In this document: one piece after another, positions 47,379 to 53,770 of the stretch
Layout of the letters: every line of letters begins with the position of its first letter
Numbering within the stretch: position 1 is the stretch's first letter
IMG/VR virus record: IMGVR_UViG_3300031227_000061
Coordinates: 1-53,770 of that record
Source: a virus
Reading direction: 5' to 3' (one strand)
DNA length: 53,770 nucleotides
Program-made: the position numbers and the translations under genes
Notes under the pieces: model-generated
Told to the model about the DNA's origin: nothing
Seen by the model: only the letters and a program-made list of their open reading frames with translations
Database searches by the model: none

Positions 47379-47752
47379 GCATCTTCCGCAGCGGTTGGCG
47401 GCTCAACGGGTGGCACGACGTACACCGATTTGAAACCAGGCGCGTCCGTCACGGTGGTCGCTTCCGCGGGCGCCGTCACTTCGACGCCGACCTCGATGGG
47501 CTTGCACGGGCCGGGGCAGGTGTGCCGTGGCTTCAGGAGCGTCCACAGCCGTTCGCACCAGCCGCCTTCAGTCAGATACGCCACCGTCGTGTCCAACGCG
47601 CCCGCAACGGCCTTCAGGTTGGCGTAGATCACGTTCTCGTCACCGCGCCGGAGCTTACCGACAACGCCCTGGCCGACGCCGGCCTTCGCCGCGAGTGCTG
47701 CGATGGTCAGTCTCTTCCGCTTCATCATCTGCTTAATGCGTTGTCCCATCAT
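47375..47752 (-). CDS. XRE-family (Cro/C1-type) regulator
   Basis: A 125-residue protein with an N-terminal Cro/C1 helix-turn-helix (KRLTIAALAAKAGVGQGVVG, KLRRGDENVIYANLKAVAGA, LDTTVAYLTEGG). A Pro/Val-rich tail follows with a CPGPC pair. It may regulate early or replication genes. AGGAG precedes the ATG. It shows that the phage carries a repressor-type regulator, but with no integrase in view lysogeny cannot be claimed. Confidence 0.82.
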   Translation of the reverse strand: MMGQRIKQMMKRKRLTIAALAAKAGVGQGVVGKLRRGDENVIYANLKAVAGALDTTVAYLTEGGWCERLWTLLKPRHTCPGPCKPIEVGVEVTAPAEATTVTDAPGFKSVYVVPPVEPPTAAEDA

Positions 47753-47758
47753 CGAGCG

Positions 47759-47860
47759 TCAGCTCCTGCCGTTCGCTTTATGCAGGGGCGGGAGGGCCTC
47801 GAATGCCGGGAACCCGCTGGGTGCGTATAACGATGCAGTCTGCCACCGCCCGGCGACCAT
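47759..47860 (-). CDS. Possible 33-residue peptide upstream of the regulator
   Basis: A short frame (MVAGRWQTASLYAPSGFPAF) in the 141-base gap before the XRE gene, ending just before its start codon. It could be a leader peptide. The ribosome site is poor; the call is weak. A GGTCCCC...GGGGGAT hairpin without a T run lies just upstream. Confidence 0.25.
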   Translation of the reverse strand: MVAGRWQTASLYAPSGFPAFEALPPLHKANGRS

Positions 47861-47893
47861 CCCCCGCGAAATGGGGACCGCCCCTGCTCTGTG

Positions 47894-49114
47894 CTACACC
47901 ACTCTCTGCGGCTCTGCCGCCGGTTCCGGCTCCGGCTCTGCGGCCTGGCCCGCGGCTTCAGCCCGGCCCACCAGAACGTCATCCGTCACCGTCACCAGGG
48001 CCATGATCTGCGCGTTGGTGGCGTTGTCGAGGTCGTCGATGATGCTGTTGCACTGCGAGCTTGCCGCCACGAGAATCGCCGCCTGCTCTTCCTCCGTCAG
48101 GCCCTCGCTTACCCACTTGGCTTTCAACTGCGCGACCGCCGGGTTGATGCTCTCGAAGTCGGCTTCTTCAACGTCGTCGGCGGGGGCGCCACCCGGTTCG
48201 GGCACGCCATGGTCCTTGTACTGCTTGCGGACCCAACGCCGCAGGGCGTCCTCGTCGGATGCCCTCGCATCTTCCGTCTTTTTGATGCCGAGTTCGCACG
48301 TTTTCCAGGACGCGAAGTCCGCCATGATGGGCGCGGCGACATCGGCCAGCTTCGGTTGCCGACCGCTGCCGACGCATTGGTCGTATATTTTACGGACATC
48401 GCCGAACAACTGCTCGGCACCACCGCCGAGAGCGCGCAGCAGCCGCTGGTGCAGTTCGCGTGCGAGAGCGCTCAGTTGGTCCTGTATCTCCTCGACATTG
48501 TCAGGATCAAGCCGTGGCTCCTGTGCAAACGGACTGGGGACAGGCTCGCCGTCTTGGTGAGTGACGCGAGGCGCGGCCTCGTCCTGTTCGGCGTCTTGCT
48601 TCTCGTCCTCGGTCATGTAGTCATAGCCGCCGATGATATCCGGGCAGGAGTCATTGAGTGCATTGCCCGTTGCCCGCGCGTAGAGCATTCGGCCGGGGTT
48701 CTTTATCCAGTTCGAGTCACCCTTCACGAGACCGGCTGTCTTTGCCATCTCCAGTGTGTAGGTGTGCGTGTAAGGGTGTTCCGGTCGATCTGGCCGGGTA
48801 ACGCACACCGTGCAGTGCTCCGGCCCTTCGTCAACTGTCTCAATCCGCACGCCAGCCCGGAGACACAGCGCCCGGCGGACCTTGGCGCTCGGGGAGATGT
48901 GGCCCTGGATGATCCATATTTCGTTGATCGCTTGCATTGGCGGGACACGCAATTCGTGGCCCGTCAGCATGACCGCTATGACGTCTGCCTCGGACATTTC
49001 GCGCAGGCTTGCTATCGCCTTCGAACCCGCCACGGCCGCCGCGGCCTTGGTGATGGAACGCAACTCCGAGTCGGTGGGCGGCCCTTGGAATACTCGCTCA
49101 ATCTGTGTACTCAT
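47894..49114 (-). CDS. RecT-like single-strand annealing recombinase
   Basis: A 406-residue protein. Residues of about 40-180 match RecT-type annealing proteins: GHELRVPPMQAINEIWIIQG, ISPSAKVRRALCLRAGV, THTYTLEMAKTAGLVKGDSN, WIKNPGRMLYARATGNALND and CPDIIGGYDYMTEDE. The C-terminal half is acidic and helical and unassigned. RecT proteins bind single-stranded DNA and pair it with homologous strands. It lies downstream of the Gam-like and Rad50-like genes, forming a recombination operon. Confidence 0.82.
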   Translation of the reverse strand: MSTQIERVFQGPPTDSELRSITKAAAAVAGSKAIASLREMSEADVIAVMLTGHELRVPPMQAINEIWIIQGHISPSAKVRRALCLRAGVRIETVDEGPEHCTVCVTRPDRPEHPYTHTYTLEMAKTAGLVKGDSNWIKNPGRMLYARATGNALNDSCPDIIGGYDYMTEDEKQDAEQDEAAPRVTHQDGEPVPSPFAQEPRLDPDNVEEIQDQLSALARELHQRLLRALGGGAEQLFGDVRKIYDQCVGSGRQPKLADVAAPIMADFASWKTCELGIKKTEDARASDEDALRRWVRKQYKDHGVPEPGGAPADDVEEADFESINPAVAQLKAKWVSEGLTEEEQAAILVAASSQCNSIIDDLDNATNAQIMALVTVTDDVLVGRAEAAGQAAEPEPEPAAEPQRVV

Positions 49115-49155
49115 CTGCGTCTCAAACCCCCTTTTAGGTGGTGTGTGCTCTGCTG

Positions 49156-49953
49156 CTACTTCGTTCCTGTGTCCGCGTCAACGATGATGATGACTTCCTC
49201 CGGCACCGGCTCGATGTACATGGCCGGGGTCGGCTGTGCGCCGTCGGAAAGCGCGATCTCCATCGGCACCAACTGGCCGCTCTTCTCGTCATTGAAGAAC
49301 GGCTTGCCGCCCTCCCAAACCACGTCCGCCTTCAGCGGCTTCTTCTGGATGCGCGGCTTGTTGTCCAGGTACTTCTCCTGCGCCGCGAAGTCCCCGGCGA
49401 AGTGCTCCTGCGCCCATGCCAGGGCAGCCACGTCGTGCCAGAGCTTTCGTTCGGTGGCCTCCTTCAACTGCACGCTACCGGGGCCGACGGGGAACCTCTT
49501 CTTCTTCCCGATGGCGTCCGCGATCTGGTCGCCGAAGTCCTGGTACAGCCACGAGACACACATCCGGATCCACTTCAGCGGCTGTGTATGCGCCTTGATG
49601 GCCTGCTCCTCACGTTCCTTCAGGCGTGCAGCCTCCGCCTCGAACGGCTCACGGAGCGCGGCGTAGTGCTCCCGGATGCGCGCGACGTCTTTCTGCCGTG
49701 CCTGCCAGCGGCCCAGGTAGAAGGCGACCTTATTCACGGCCGCCGAGAAGACGCCGTTGACGTCGGGCTGCCGCCAGAGCCATGACTTCCCCGTCTCGGG
49801 ATCCGGCTCGATGTTCTCCGGAGGCCCGTCCGGCAGTTCCGGTGATGCGTCCCAATAGGGGCCGTCCTCGGGGGCCGCCCACAAGGGCGCCGCCGACTGC
49901 TGCTCTTCTTCGTCCACGAGTTCGAGAGGTTGCGGCTTCGTCTCAACTGCCAT
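49156..49953 (-). CDS. Mu Gam-like DNA end-binding protein (putative)
   Basis: A 265-residue protein. A central coiled coil (AFYLGRWQARQKDVARIREH, REPFEAEAARLKEREEQAIK), then WLYQDFGDQIADAIGKKKRF and PVGPGSVQLKEATERKLW, match the Gam family, which binds DNA ends and shields them from host exonuclease. The N-terminal 65 residues are acidic and disordered, and the end is beta-rich with Pro. Genes of this kind commonly precede RecT-like genes. Confidence 0.65.
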   Translation of the reverse strand: MAVETKPQPLELVDEEEQQSAAPLWAAPEDGPYWDASPELPDGPPENIEPDPETGKSWLWRQPDVNGVFSAAVNKVAFYLGRWQARQKDVARIREHYAALREPFEAEAARLKEREEQAIKAHTQPLKWIRMCVSWLYQDFGDQIADAIGKKKRFPVGPGSVQLKEATERKLWHDVAALAWAQEHFAGDFAAQEKYLDNKPRIQKKPLKADVVWEGGKPFFNDEKSGQLVPMEIALSDGAQPTPAMYIEPVPEEVIIIVDADTGTK

Positions 49954-49986
49954 TGTCGGTCTCTCCTATCTGTTGGGGTGTGTGCC

Positions 49987-51405
49987 TTACGCCTCCACAG
50001 CCGCTTCTTCCGGCGCCGCGTCCCCGAGGAACATCCCCGGCCCGCCGGTCGTGACCGTCAGCTCCGGTTCGTCCGTGACTTTCGTGACCCAGAACTGCAC
50101 GTCGGGGTAGCCCGCCATGATCTGCAGCATTTCTGACCACCGCGCCGGATCGAGCTTCTCCGCTCCGTCGATACAGACGAGCTTCAGTTCCCCGGCCAGG
50201 GCGCACGCGATCCGCACGCCCAACTCCAGCTTCTCGGACTCCGACAGGCGCTCGATGGGCACACCGTTGAGCGTCGCGCCGTCGGACGTCAGGGCGAGGC
50301 CCTCGAAGGGGACGTCAGCCGCGGCGAGGAGCTTCTCCGGCAGCGCGCGGGCGGCCTCAAGCTGTGCGGCGAGGGCGTCGGCATCGGCCTGCGCTTCGGC
50401 GGCGAGTACATCTGCCGCGCTGGCGTCATCGAGCTTCGCGATGGTGGCCTGGTTGGTCGTGTACTTGGCGAGATGCTCTTCGGCGTCGGTGACGTCGGGG
50501 ACGGTGCAGGCAACAAGCGTTGTACGTGCTTTCTCAATCTGCGCCGCAATATCAGATCGCGATGCTTGGAGTTCGGCGATCTTCACGTCAAGCGCAGCAA
50601 TGCGACTGACGGCCTCCGCCAACGTCGCCTGGGCGTGTCTCTTTCGCTCTGCCACCTCCCCCGCGTCTTTGATCTCCTGCTGCAGCGCGCTTACATCTGC
50701 CGCCCGCGCCGCCGCTTCGTCGAAGCCATCCGGCGGGGTCACGGCCATCGCAGCCGCCCGGTCCTTCCGCTCTTTGAGCACGGTGTTCGCGGCTTTCCGG
50801 CGGTCGTAGATCAGGTCGATGGTGTCCGACACCACCTGCAGGCCGTGCTGCTTGAAGTCGATGCCGAGCCACTGCTCCTCGTCGGCTTCAGCGGCCTCGG
50901 CTTCAGCGCCATCTTCGGCATTCTCTTCGGCACGCTGAGACGCGAACCACTCGATGAGTTCCTCGCGGGTGACTTCGATAGGCATGAGCCCCATGAGCAG
51001 CTCACGCTGCTTCGCCGCCGGCAGGTCGCTGAAGTCCAGGGGCCGGAAGCGCATCGGGTCGCCGTAGAGGCCCGCGAGGTACGCCTGCGGCTTGCTGATG
51101 ATGGCCTCGGTGTCGGCGTCCACGCGCTTCGTGACCCTCGCGACAGAACCCGACGCTTCGGTGATGGTCCGGCGAACCGTCACGTCGTCATCGAGCTTGA
51201 CGAGGATTTCGGCGCCCTCCTCGCCGTTGTGGATCAGGTCCGGGCACTTCCCACCCGACGTGAACGCCGCGATGATGGCCTCCGGCACCGACGTCTTCCC
51301 CTGCCGGTTCGAGCCGGAGACGACGGTCACTTGCTGCAGGTCGGTAAGCTCCAGGTGCTTGATGCCGAGGACGTTCGTAATCTCCAGTTGCACGATGCGT
51401 GGCAT
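49987..51405 (-). CDS. Rad50/SbcC/RecF-like ATPase
   Basis: A 472-residue SMC-type ATPase: LEITNVLGIKHLELTD start, Walker A GSNRQGKTS (residues 31-39), a long coiled coil, the ABC signature LSESEKLELGVRIACAL, and Walker B LVCIDGAEKL near the end, where DG replaces the usual DE. Such proteins bridge or process DNA ends with a nuclease partner. No SbcD-like nuclease is adjacent; the HTH-phosphoesterase at 4977-6377 is far away. The missing glutamate may slow ATP hydrolysis. Confidence 0.85.
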   Translation of the reverse strand: MPRIVQLEITNVLGIKHLELTDLQQVTVVSGSNRQGKTSVPEAIIAAFTSGGKCPDLIHNGEEGAEILVKLDDDVTVRRTITEASGSVARVTKRVDADTEAIISKPQAYLAGLYGDPMRFRPLDFSDLPAAKQRELLMGLMPIEVTREELIEWFASQRAEENAEDGAEAEAAEADEEQWLGIDFKQHGLQVVSDTIDLIYDRRKAANTVLKERKDRAAAMAVTPPDGFDEAAARAADVSALQQEIKDAGEVAERKRHAQATLAEAVSRIAALDVKIAELQASRSDIAAQIEKARTTLVACTVPDVTDAEEHLAKYTTNQATIAKLDDASAADVLAAEAQADADALAAQLEAARALPEKLLAAADVPFEGLALTSDGATLNGVPIERLSESEKLELGVRIACALAGELKLVCIDGAEKLDPARWSEMLQIMAGYPDVQFWVTKVTDEPELTVTTGGPGMFLGDAAPEEAAVEA

Positions 51406-51408
51406 TGG

Positions 51409-52734
51409 TCACTCCCCGCCTTTCTTCGCGTCCTGCACTCTCCGTGCGTCCTCGTGCCCAGCGTCGTCCAGCTTCGTGCGGTCGGCGGTTTCCGGCTCGA
51501 ACGCTGCCAGCATCTGCTCCACCTGACCCATGGACTCCCTGATGTATCGCTCTTGAGGGTTCATATTCCGCAGTTCCAAGTAGGCCGATTCCTGACAGCG
51601 CCGCCATGATACATCGCGTATGTCCTTCGGCTTCAGTTCGAGTGGCTTGCCGCTTGGCGTGGTGAACACGCACACGCACTTCGGTTCATCCCACCCGGCC
51701 AGCGCGCAGAGGGACAGGGCCTGCGATGGGGTCAGGTCGGCCCACACATCACGAGGTCCGCTTGTTGCATCTCCAATGATGCCAGTACACACTACGCCAT
51801 CTCGCCAGTGACATTCGATGCGCTCGATGCCGGACCACATTGCGTGCTTGGTCTCCACGCGAACGGACGGCAGGTCAATGCCCGCCAGGGCGGCGAGGGC
51901 GCGGAGGTCGGCGAGGGGGGTGGCAACTATCAGGTCGCAGCGACCTATATCCTGCACCCCAGTAAGCTGCAGATAGCCAGTACCACCTATGAGCACTGCT
52001 TTGATAGCATCTACCTCGGACCAGTGCGACACCTCGCCATTGGGGCCATCCACCACAATCTCCCGCTTCTCCTCCGCCGGGCAGGGGACGCCGTTCTCTG
52101 CGGCGAGGCGGCGGATGGCGGCGGGGTCCTCCATCGCCCACCCGCTCATTCTGCGACCATCAGGCATGTAGTGGACAGTTATCTCGGACTGACTGCCGTG
52201 TTCATCGGTGCCGGGGCAGAGCGAGACAATCTCACATACGTCCAACTCCGCGCCATTGTAGCCAGTGAGTGTGAAGCTCGGCGGGTCGCAGCAGGGGACG
52301 CCCGCAGCGATGGCGGCCTGGTAGATGGAGAATGGGATGCCATTGACGCCGGCACTCGCCATCGGTGGCAGCAGCATGTTCACGCAGTCTCCAGTGATGC
52401 AGCTATTGCCAGGACTGTCTGGGTGTCCGTGCAGCACATCAATGCGCGTCATGCGGAGGATGCCGATTTCTGGGTTAAGCGACTCCAACTCCACCACCGG
52501 CGGCTCCGGCTCCTCGGCGGGGACGCATGGCACGTCGTGCTGCTCGCAGAGCCTGCGTACTTCTTCGGGCGTCTCCTCAACCGTGCATGCCGCGATTCTC
52601 AGCTGGCCGTATTTGTTCGTGCCCCACACAAGCGCCCCGCTCGGATTGCCATTCTGCAGCTTGGTCACGCTGGATAACACTGCCCTGCCTGACGACCTAC
52701 CTCGCAATTCAACAGCTACGCCTTGCATCTCCAT
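51409..52734 (-). CDS. Internal-repeat protein of unknown function
   Basis: A 441-residue protein with about five units of 55-75 residues, each a short helix ending in a GVPC or GIDLP turn followed by a beta-rich block: EEVRRLCEQHDVPCVP, IYQAAIAAGVPCCDPP, AAIRRLAAENGVPCPAEE, DLRALAALAGIDLPSV and QALSLCALAGWDEPKC. The last helix region (QERYIRESMGQVEQMLAAFE) is different. It may be a scaffold or binding protein for the recombination complex. ATG 52734 has AGGAGGC at ideal distance. Confidence 0.65.
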   Translation of the reverse strand: MEMQGVAVELRGRSSGRAVLSSVTKLQNGNPSGALVWGTNKYGQLRIAACTVEETPEEVRRLCEQHDVPCVPAEEPEPPVVELESLNPEIGILRMTRIDVLHGHPDSPGNSCITGDCVNMLLPPMASAGVNGIPFSIYQAAIAAGVPCCDPPSFTLTGYNGAELDVCEIVSLCPGTDEHGSQSEITVHYMPDGRRMSGWAMEDPAAIRRLAAENGVPCPAEEKREIVVDGPNGEVSHWSEVDAIKAVLIGGTGYLQLTGVQDIGRCDLIVATPLADLRALAALAGIDLPSVRVETKHAMWSGIERIECHWRDGVVCTGIIGDATSGPRDVWADLTPSQALSLCALAGWDEPKCVCVFTTPSGKPLELKPKDIRDVSWRRCQESAYLELRNMNPQERYIRESMGQVEQMLAAFEPETADRTKLDDAGHEDARRVQDAKKGGE

Positions 52735-52766
52735 TGCCACGCCTCCTATAGGTTCGCCCAATGCTC

Positions 52767-53531
52767 TCAGCACGTCACCGCCGCAGTCTCCGCCGTCTGT
52801 GCTATCTGCAGCTTCGCGGGCGCCAGTCGTGACGCCAGTTCATCCCGCGCCCACTCCACGGTAATCCCACGCCCGGGACAGTAGCGATTGCGCGGCTTGT
52901 AGGCCGCCTGGTAGTGCAAAAAGAGCCGGTCCGCCGGGAGCCCGAAGTGCGTGTGGACGCCGGCCAAGACACGGAACGCCACATCCAGCGACAACGGCAG
53001 CGGGTGCGCCGGCTCTTCGTCGAAGCGCCCGACGGCCGCCACGCTCACGGCGTGCTTGTTCAGCCACTCGCGGTCGGGGTACGCAAGCTGCCGCAGGTCC
53101 GGCGGGACGTGCTGCTGCGCGTCCGCAGGAACGTGACCCCATTCTTTCGCGATGTGCGAACCGCCGTAGGAGTCGTAGGGCCAGTTCAGCGGCCTGCCGT
53201 TGTAGGCCAACCCATCCGGCCCGCAGACGGCGTTGCCGTGGATGTCGGACGAGCCGTGGATCTCGATGTCCCGTCGCCGGTAGTAATCGACTGTCATCAC
53301 GCCATCCCACCATTCGTCACCATCCGCCAGGGGCTCACGGTTGTGCAGCACCGTTGCATGGATGGGCAGCGTGGGCCGTTCGGCCAGCATGAACGGAAGG
53401 AAGTTGCCGACGTACCTGGGGACGATCACGATTCTTCCGCAGGCGTAATCCGGGCGCGGCTTCACGTACTCTGGCGTCGGCGTGCGGCCGAGGATCCGGT
53501 TGATGAGACTGGCTAGTCTTCCTTGGGCCAC
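52767..53531 (-). CDS. Amidase-2/PGRP-like endolysin (putative)
   Basis: A 254-residue protein. Features of the N-acetylmuramoyl-L-alanine amidase fold are PIHATVLHNR early, then DIEIHGSSDIHGNAV, and a late LFLHYQAAYKPRNRYCPG, in which the His, Lys and Cys resemble the T7 lysozyme zinc site (His to Lys spacing of six is the same). It would cut peptidoglycan at the end of infection. GTG 53531 has GGAGGGAAATC upstream, which decides the start. No separate cell-wall-binding domain is visible. Confidence 0.6.
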   Translation of the reverse strand: MAQGRLASLINRILGRTPTPEYVKPRPDYACGRIVIVPRYVGNFLPFMLAERPTLPIHATVLHNREPLADGDEWWDGVMTVDYYRRRDIEIHGSSDIHGNAVCGPDGLAYNGRPLNWPYDSYGGSHIAKEWGHVPADAQQHVPPDLRQLAYPDREWLNKHAVSVAAVGRFDEEPAHPLPLSLDVAFRVLAGVHTHFGLPADRLFLHYQAAYKPRNRYCPGRGITVEWARDELASRLAPAKLQIAQTAETAAVTC

Positions 53532-53659
53532 GATTTCCCTCCGAATACGGCTTGCTTGAACGGCGTCTTTGGCGAGCGGTCGATCCACTTCTGCGCGCAA
53601 TTCTCGGAGCAGACGGGATACCCGACCCTTGCGCCGCCGTCCAGAGCGTCCCGTTCCAT
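53513..53659 (-). CDS. Small zinc-site protein or frameshifted C-terminus
   Basis: A 48-residue frame (MERDALDGGARVGYPVCSEN, CAQKWIDRSP) with an FCS-like CSENC motif, ending within the lysin start. The ribosome site is weak. In the -1-related frame upstream, codons to the window edge look protein-like (MKTSPRNACPARFENGLIVV), so the two parts may be one gene split by a frameshift near 53640. The remaining right edge (53660-53770) is too short to decide. Confidence 0.5.
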   Translation of the reverse strand: MERDALDGGARVGYPVCSENCAQKWIDRSPKTPFKQAVFGGKSWPKED

Positions 53660-53770
53660 CGCTGCTCGACAACGATCAGGCCGTTCTCAAACCGCGCAGG
53701 GCAGGCGTTGCGCGGAGACGTCTTCATGCGGTCGTCCCGCCAGGGGTGAATGGTGCAGATCACCCGGTGC

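Noticed and set aside
47891-49666. A 591-codon plus-strand open frame
   Set aside because: It runs opposite the RecT-like and Gam-like genes, whose motifs are visible on the minus strand.
1-53770. CRISPR arrays, insertion sequences, tRNA genes, integrase
   Set aside because: No regularly spaced repeats, transposase or tyrosine/serine integrase motifs were seen. The topoisomerase IB could be mistaken for a tyrosine recombinase, but the KDFRTYHATRLA and LGHT...KKSY arrangement fits topoisomerase IB. tRNA genes cannot be fully excluded by eye.

Overview
This window is a 53.8-kb piece of a tailed double-stranded DNA phage or prophage with high G+C content. Every gene I can support lies on the minus strand, so transcription runs from right to left, and most genes overlap or abut by a few bases. 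A tail tube protein and a 906-residue tape measure are present and no sheath gene is visible, so a long non-contractile (siphovirus-like) tail is most likely. I see no integrase and no obvious tRNA. The host cannot be named beyond a high-G+C bacterium. Both ends of the window cut through genes.

In transcription order (high to low coordinates): 53.7-52.8 kb holds a small Cys protein and an amidase-like lysin. 52.7-47.9 kb is a recombination block: a five-repeat protein of unknown role, a Rad50/SbcC-like ATPase, a Gam-like protein and a RecT-like annealing protein. 47.8-45.0 kb holds an XRE-type regulator, zinc-binding and membrane proteins, and a PD-(D/E)XK nuclease fused to DnaJ-type zinc knuckles. 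45.0-43.9 kb is a DnaD-like replication initiator whose gene contains 11-bp iterons and a pyrimidine tract, a probable origin. 43.9-38.0 kb is a train of small overlapping genes that includes a RusA-like resolvase. 37.7-36.1 kb holds a possible two-piece sigma factor (a region-4-like protein followed by a region-2-only protein). 35.97-30.8 kb is the packaging block: terminase small and large subunits, portal and minor head protein.

The head block is interrupted at 30.6-17.8 kb by accessory genes: a tandem array of small paralogues, a secreted 3D-domain protein, a 944-residue multidomain protein with a 2H phosphoesterase, a 1630-residue SNF2-like helicase, a radical SAM protein and a CxxCC protein. 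Head genes resume with protease, scaffold and major capsid (17.7-14.1 kb), separated from each other by hairpin terminators. Connector genes follow (13.1-8.4 kb) with an N-terminally truncated topoisomerase IB among them. The tail block (8.4-0 kb) has a tail tube, a metallophosphoesterase, a DUF3310 protein, a frameshifted chaperone pair, the tape measure and a distal tail protein.

The most unusual observations are: four promoter-like elements with identical 17-bp spacing (GGTAGC-N17-GnTAnnnT), possibly read by the split sigma pair; the topoisomerase IB catalytic domain in the neck module; a basic motif (VKGHYR...GKR.W.P.HTD.RTKKA) shared by the topoisomerase and the 944-residue protein; the capsid N-arm sequence repeated in the prohead protease; an excisionase-like helix-turn-helix in the tape measure; and the iterons inside the initiator gene.
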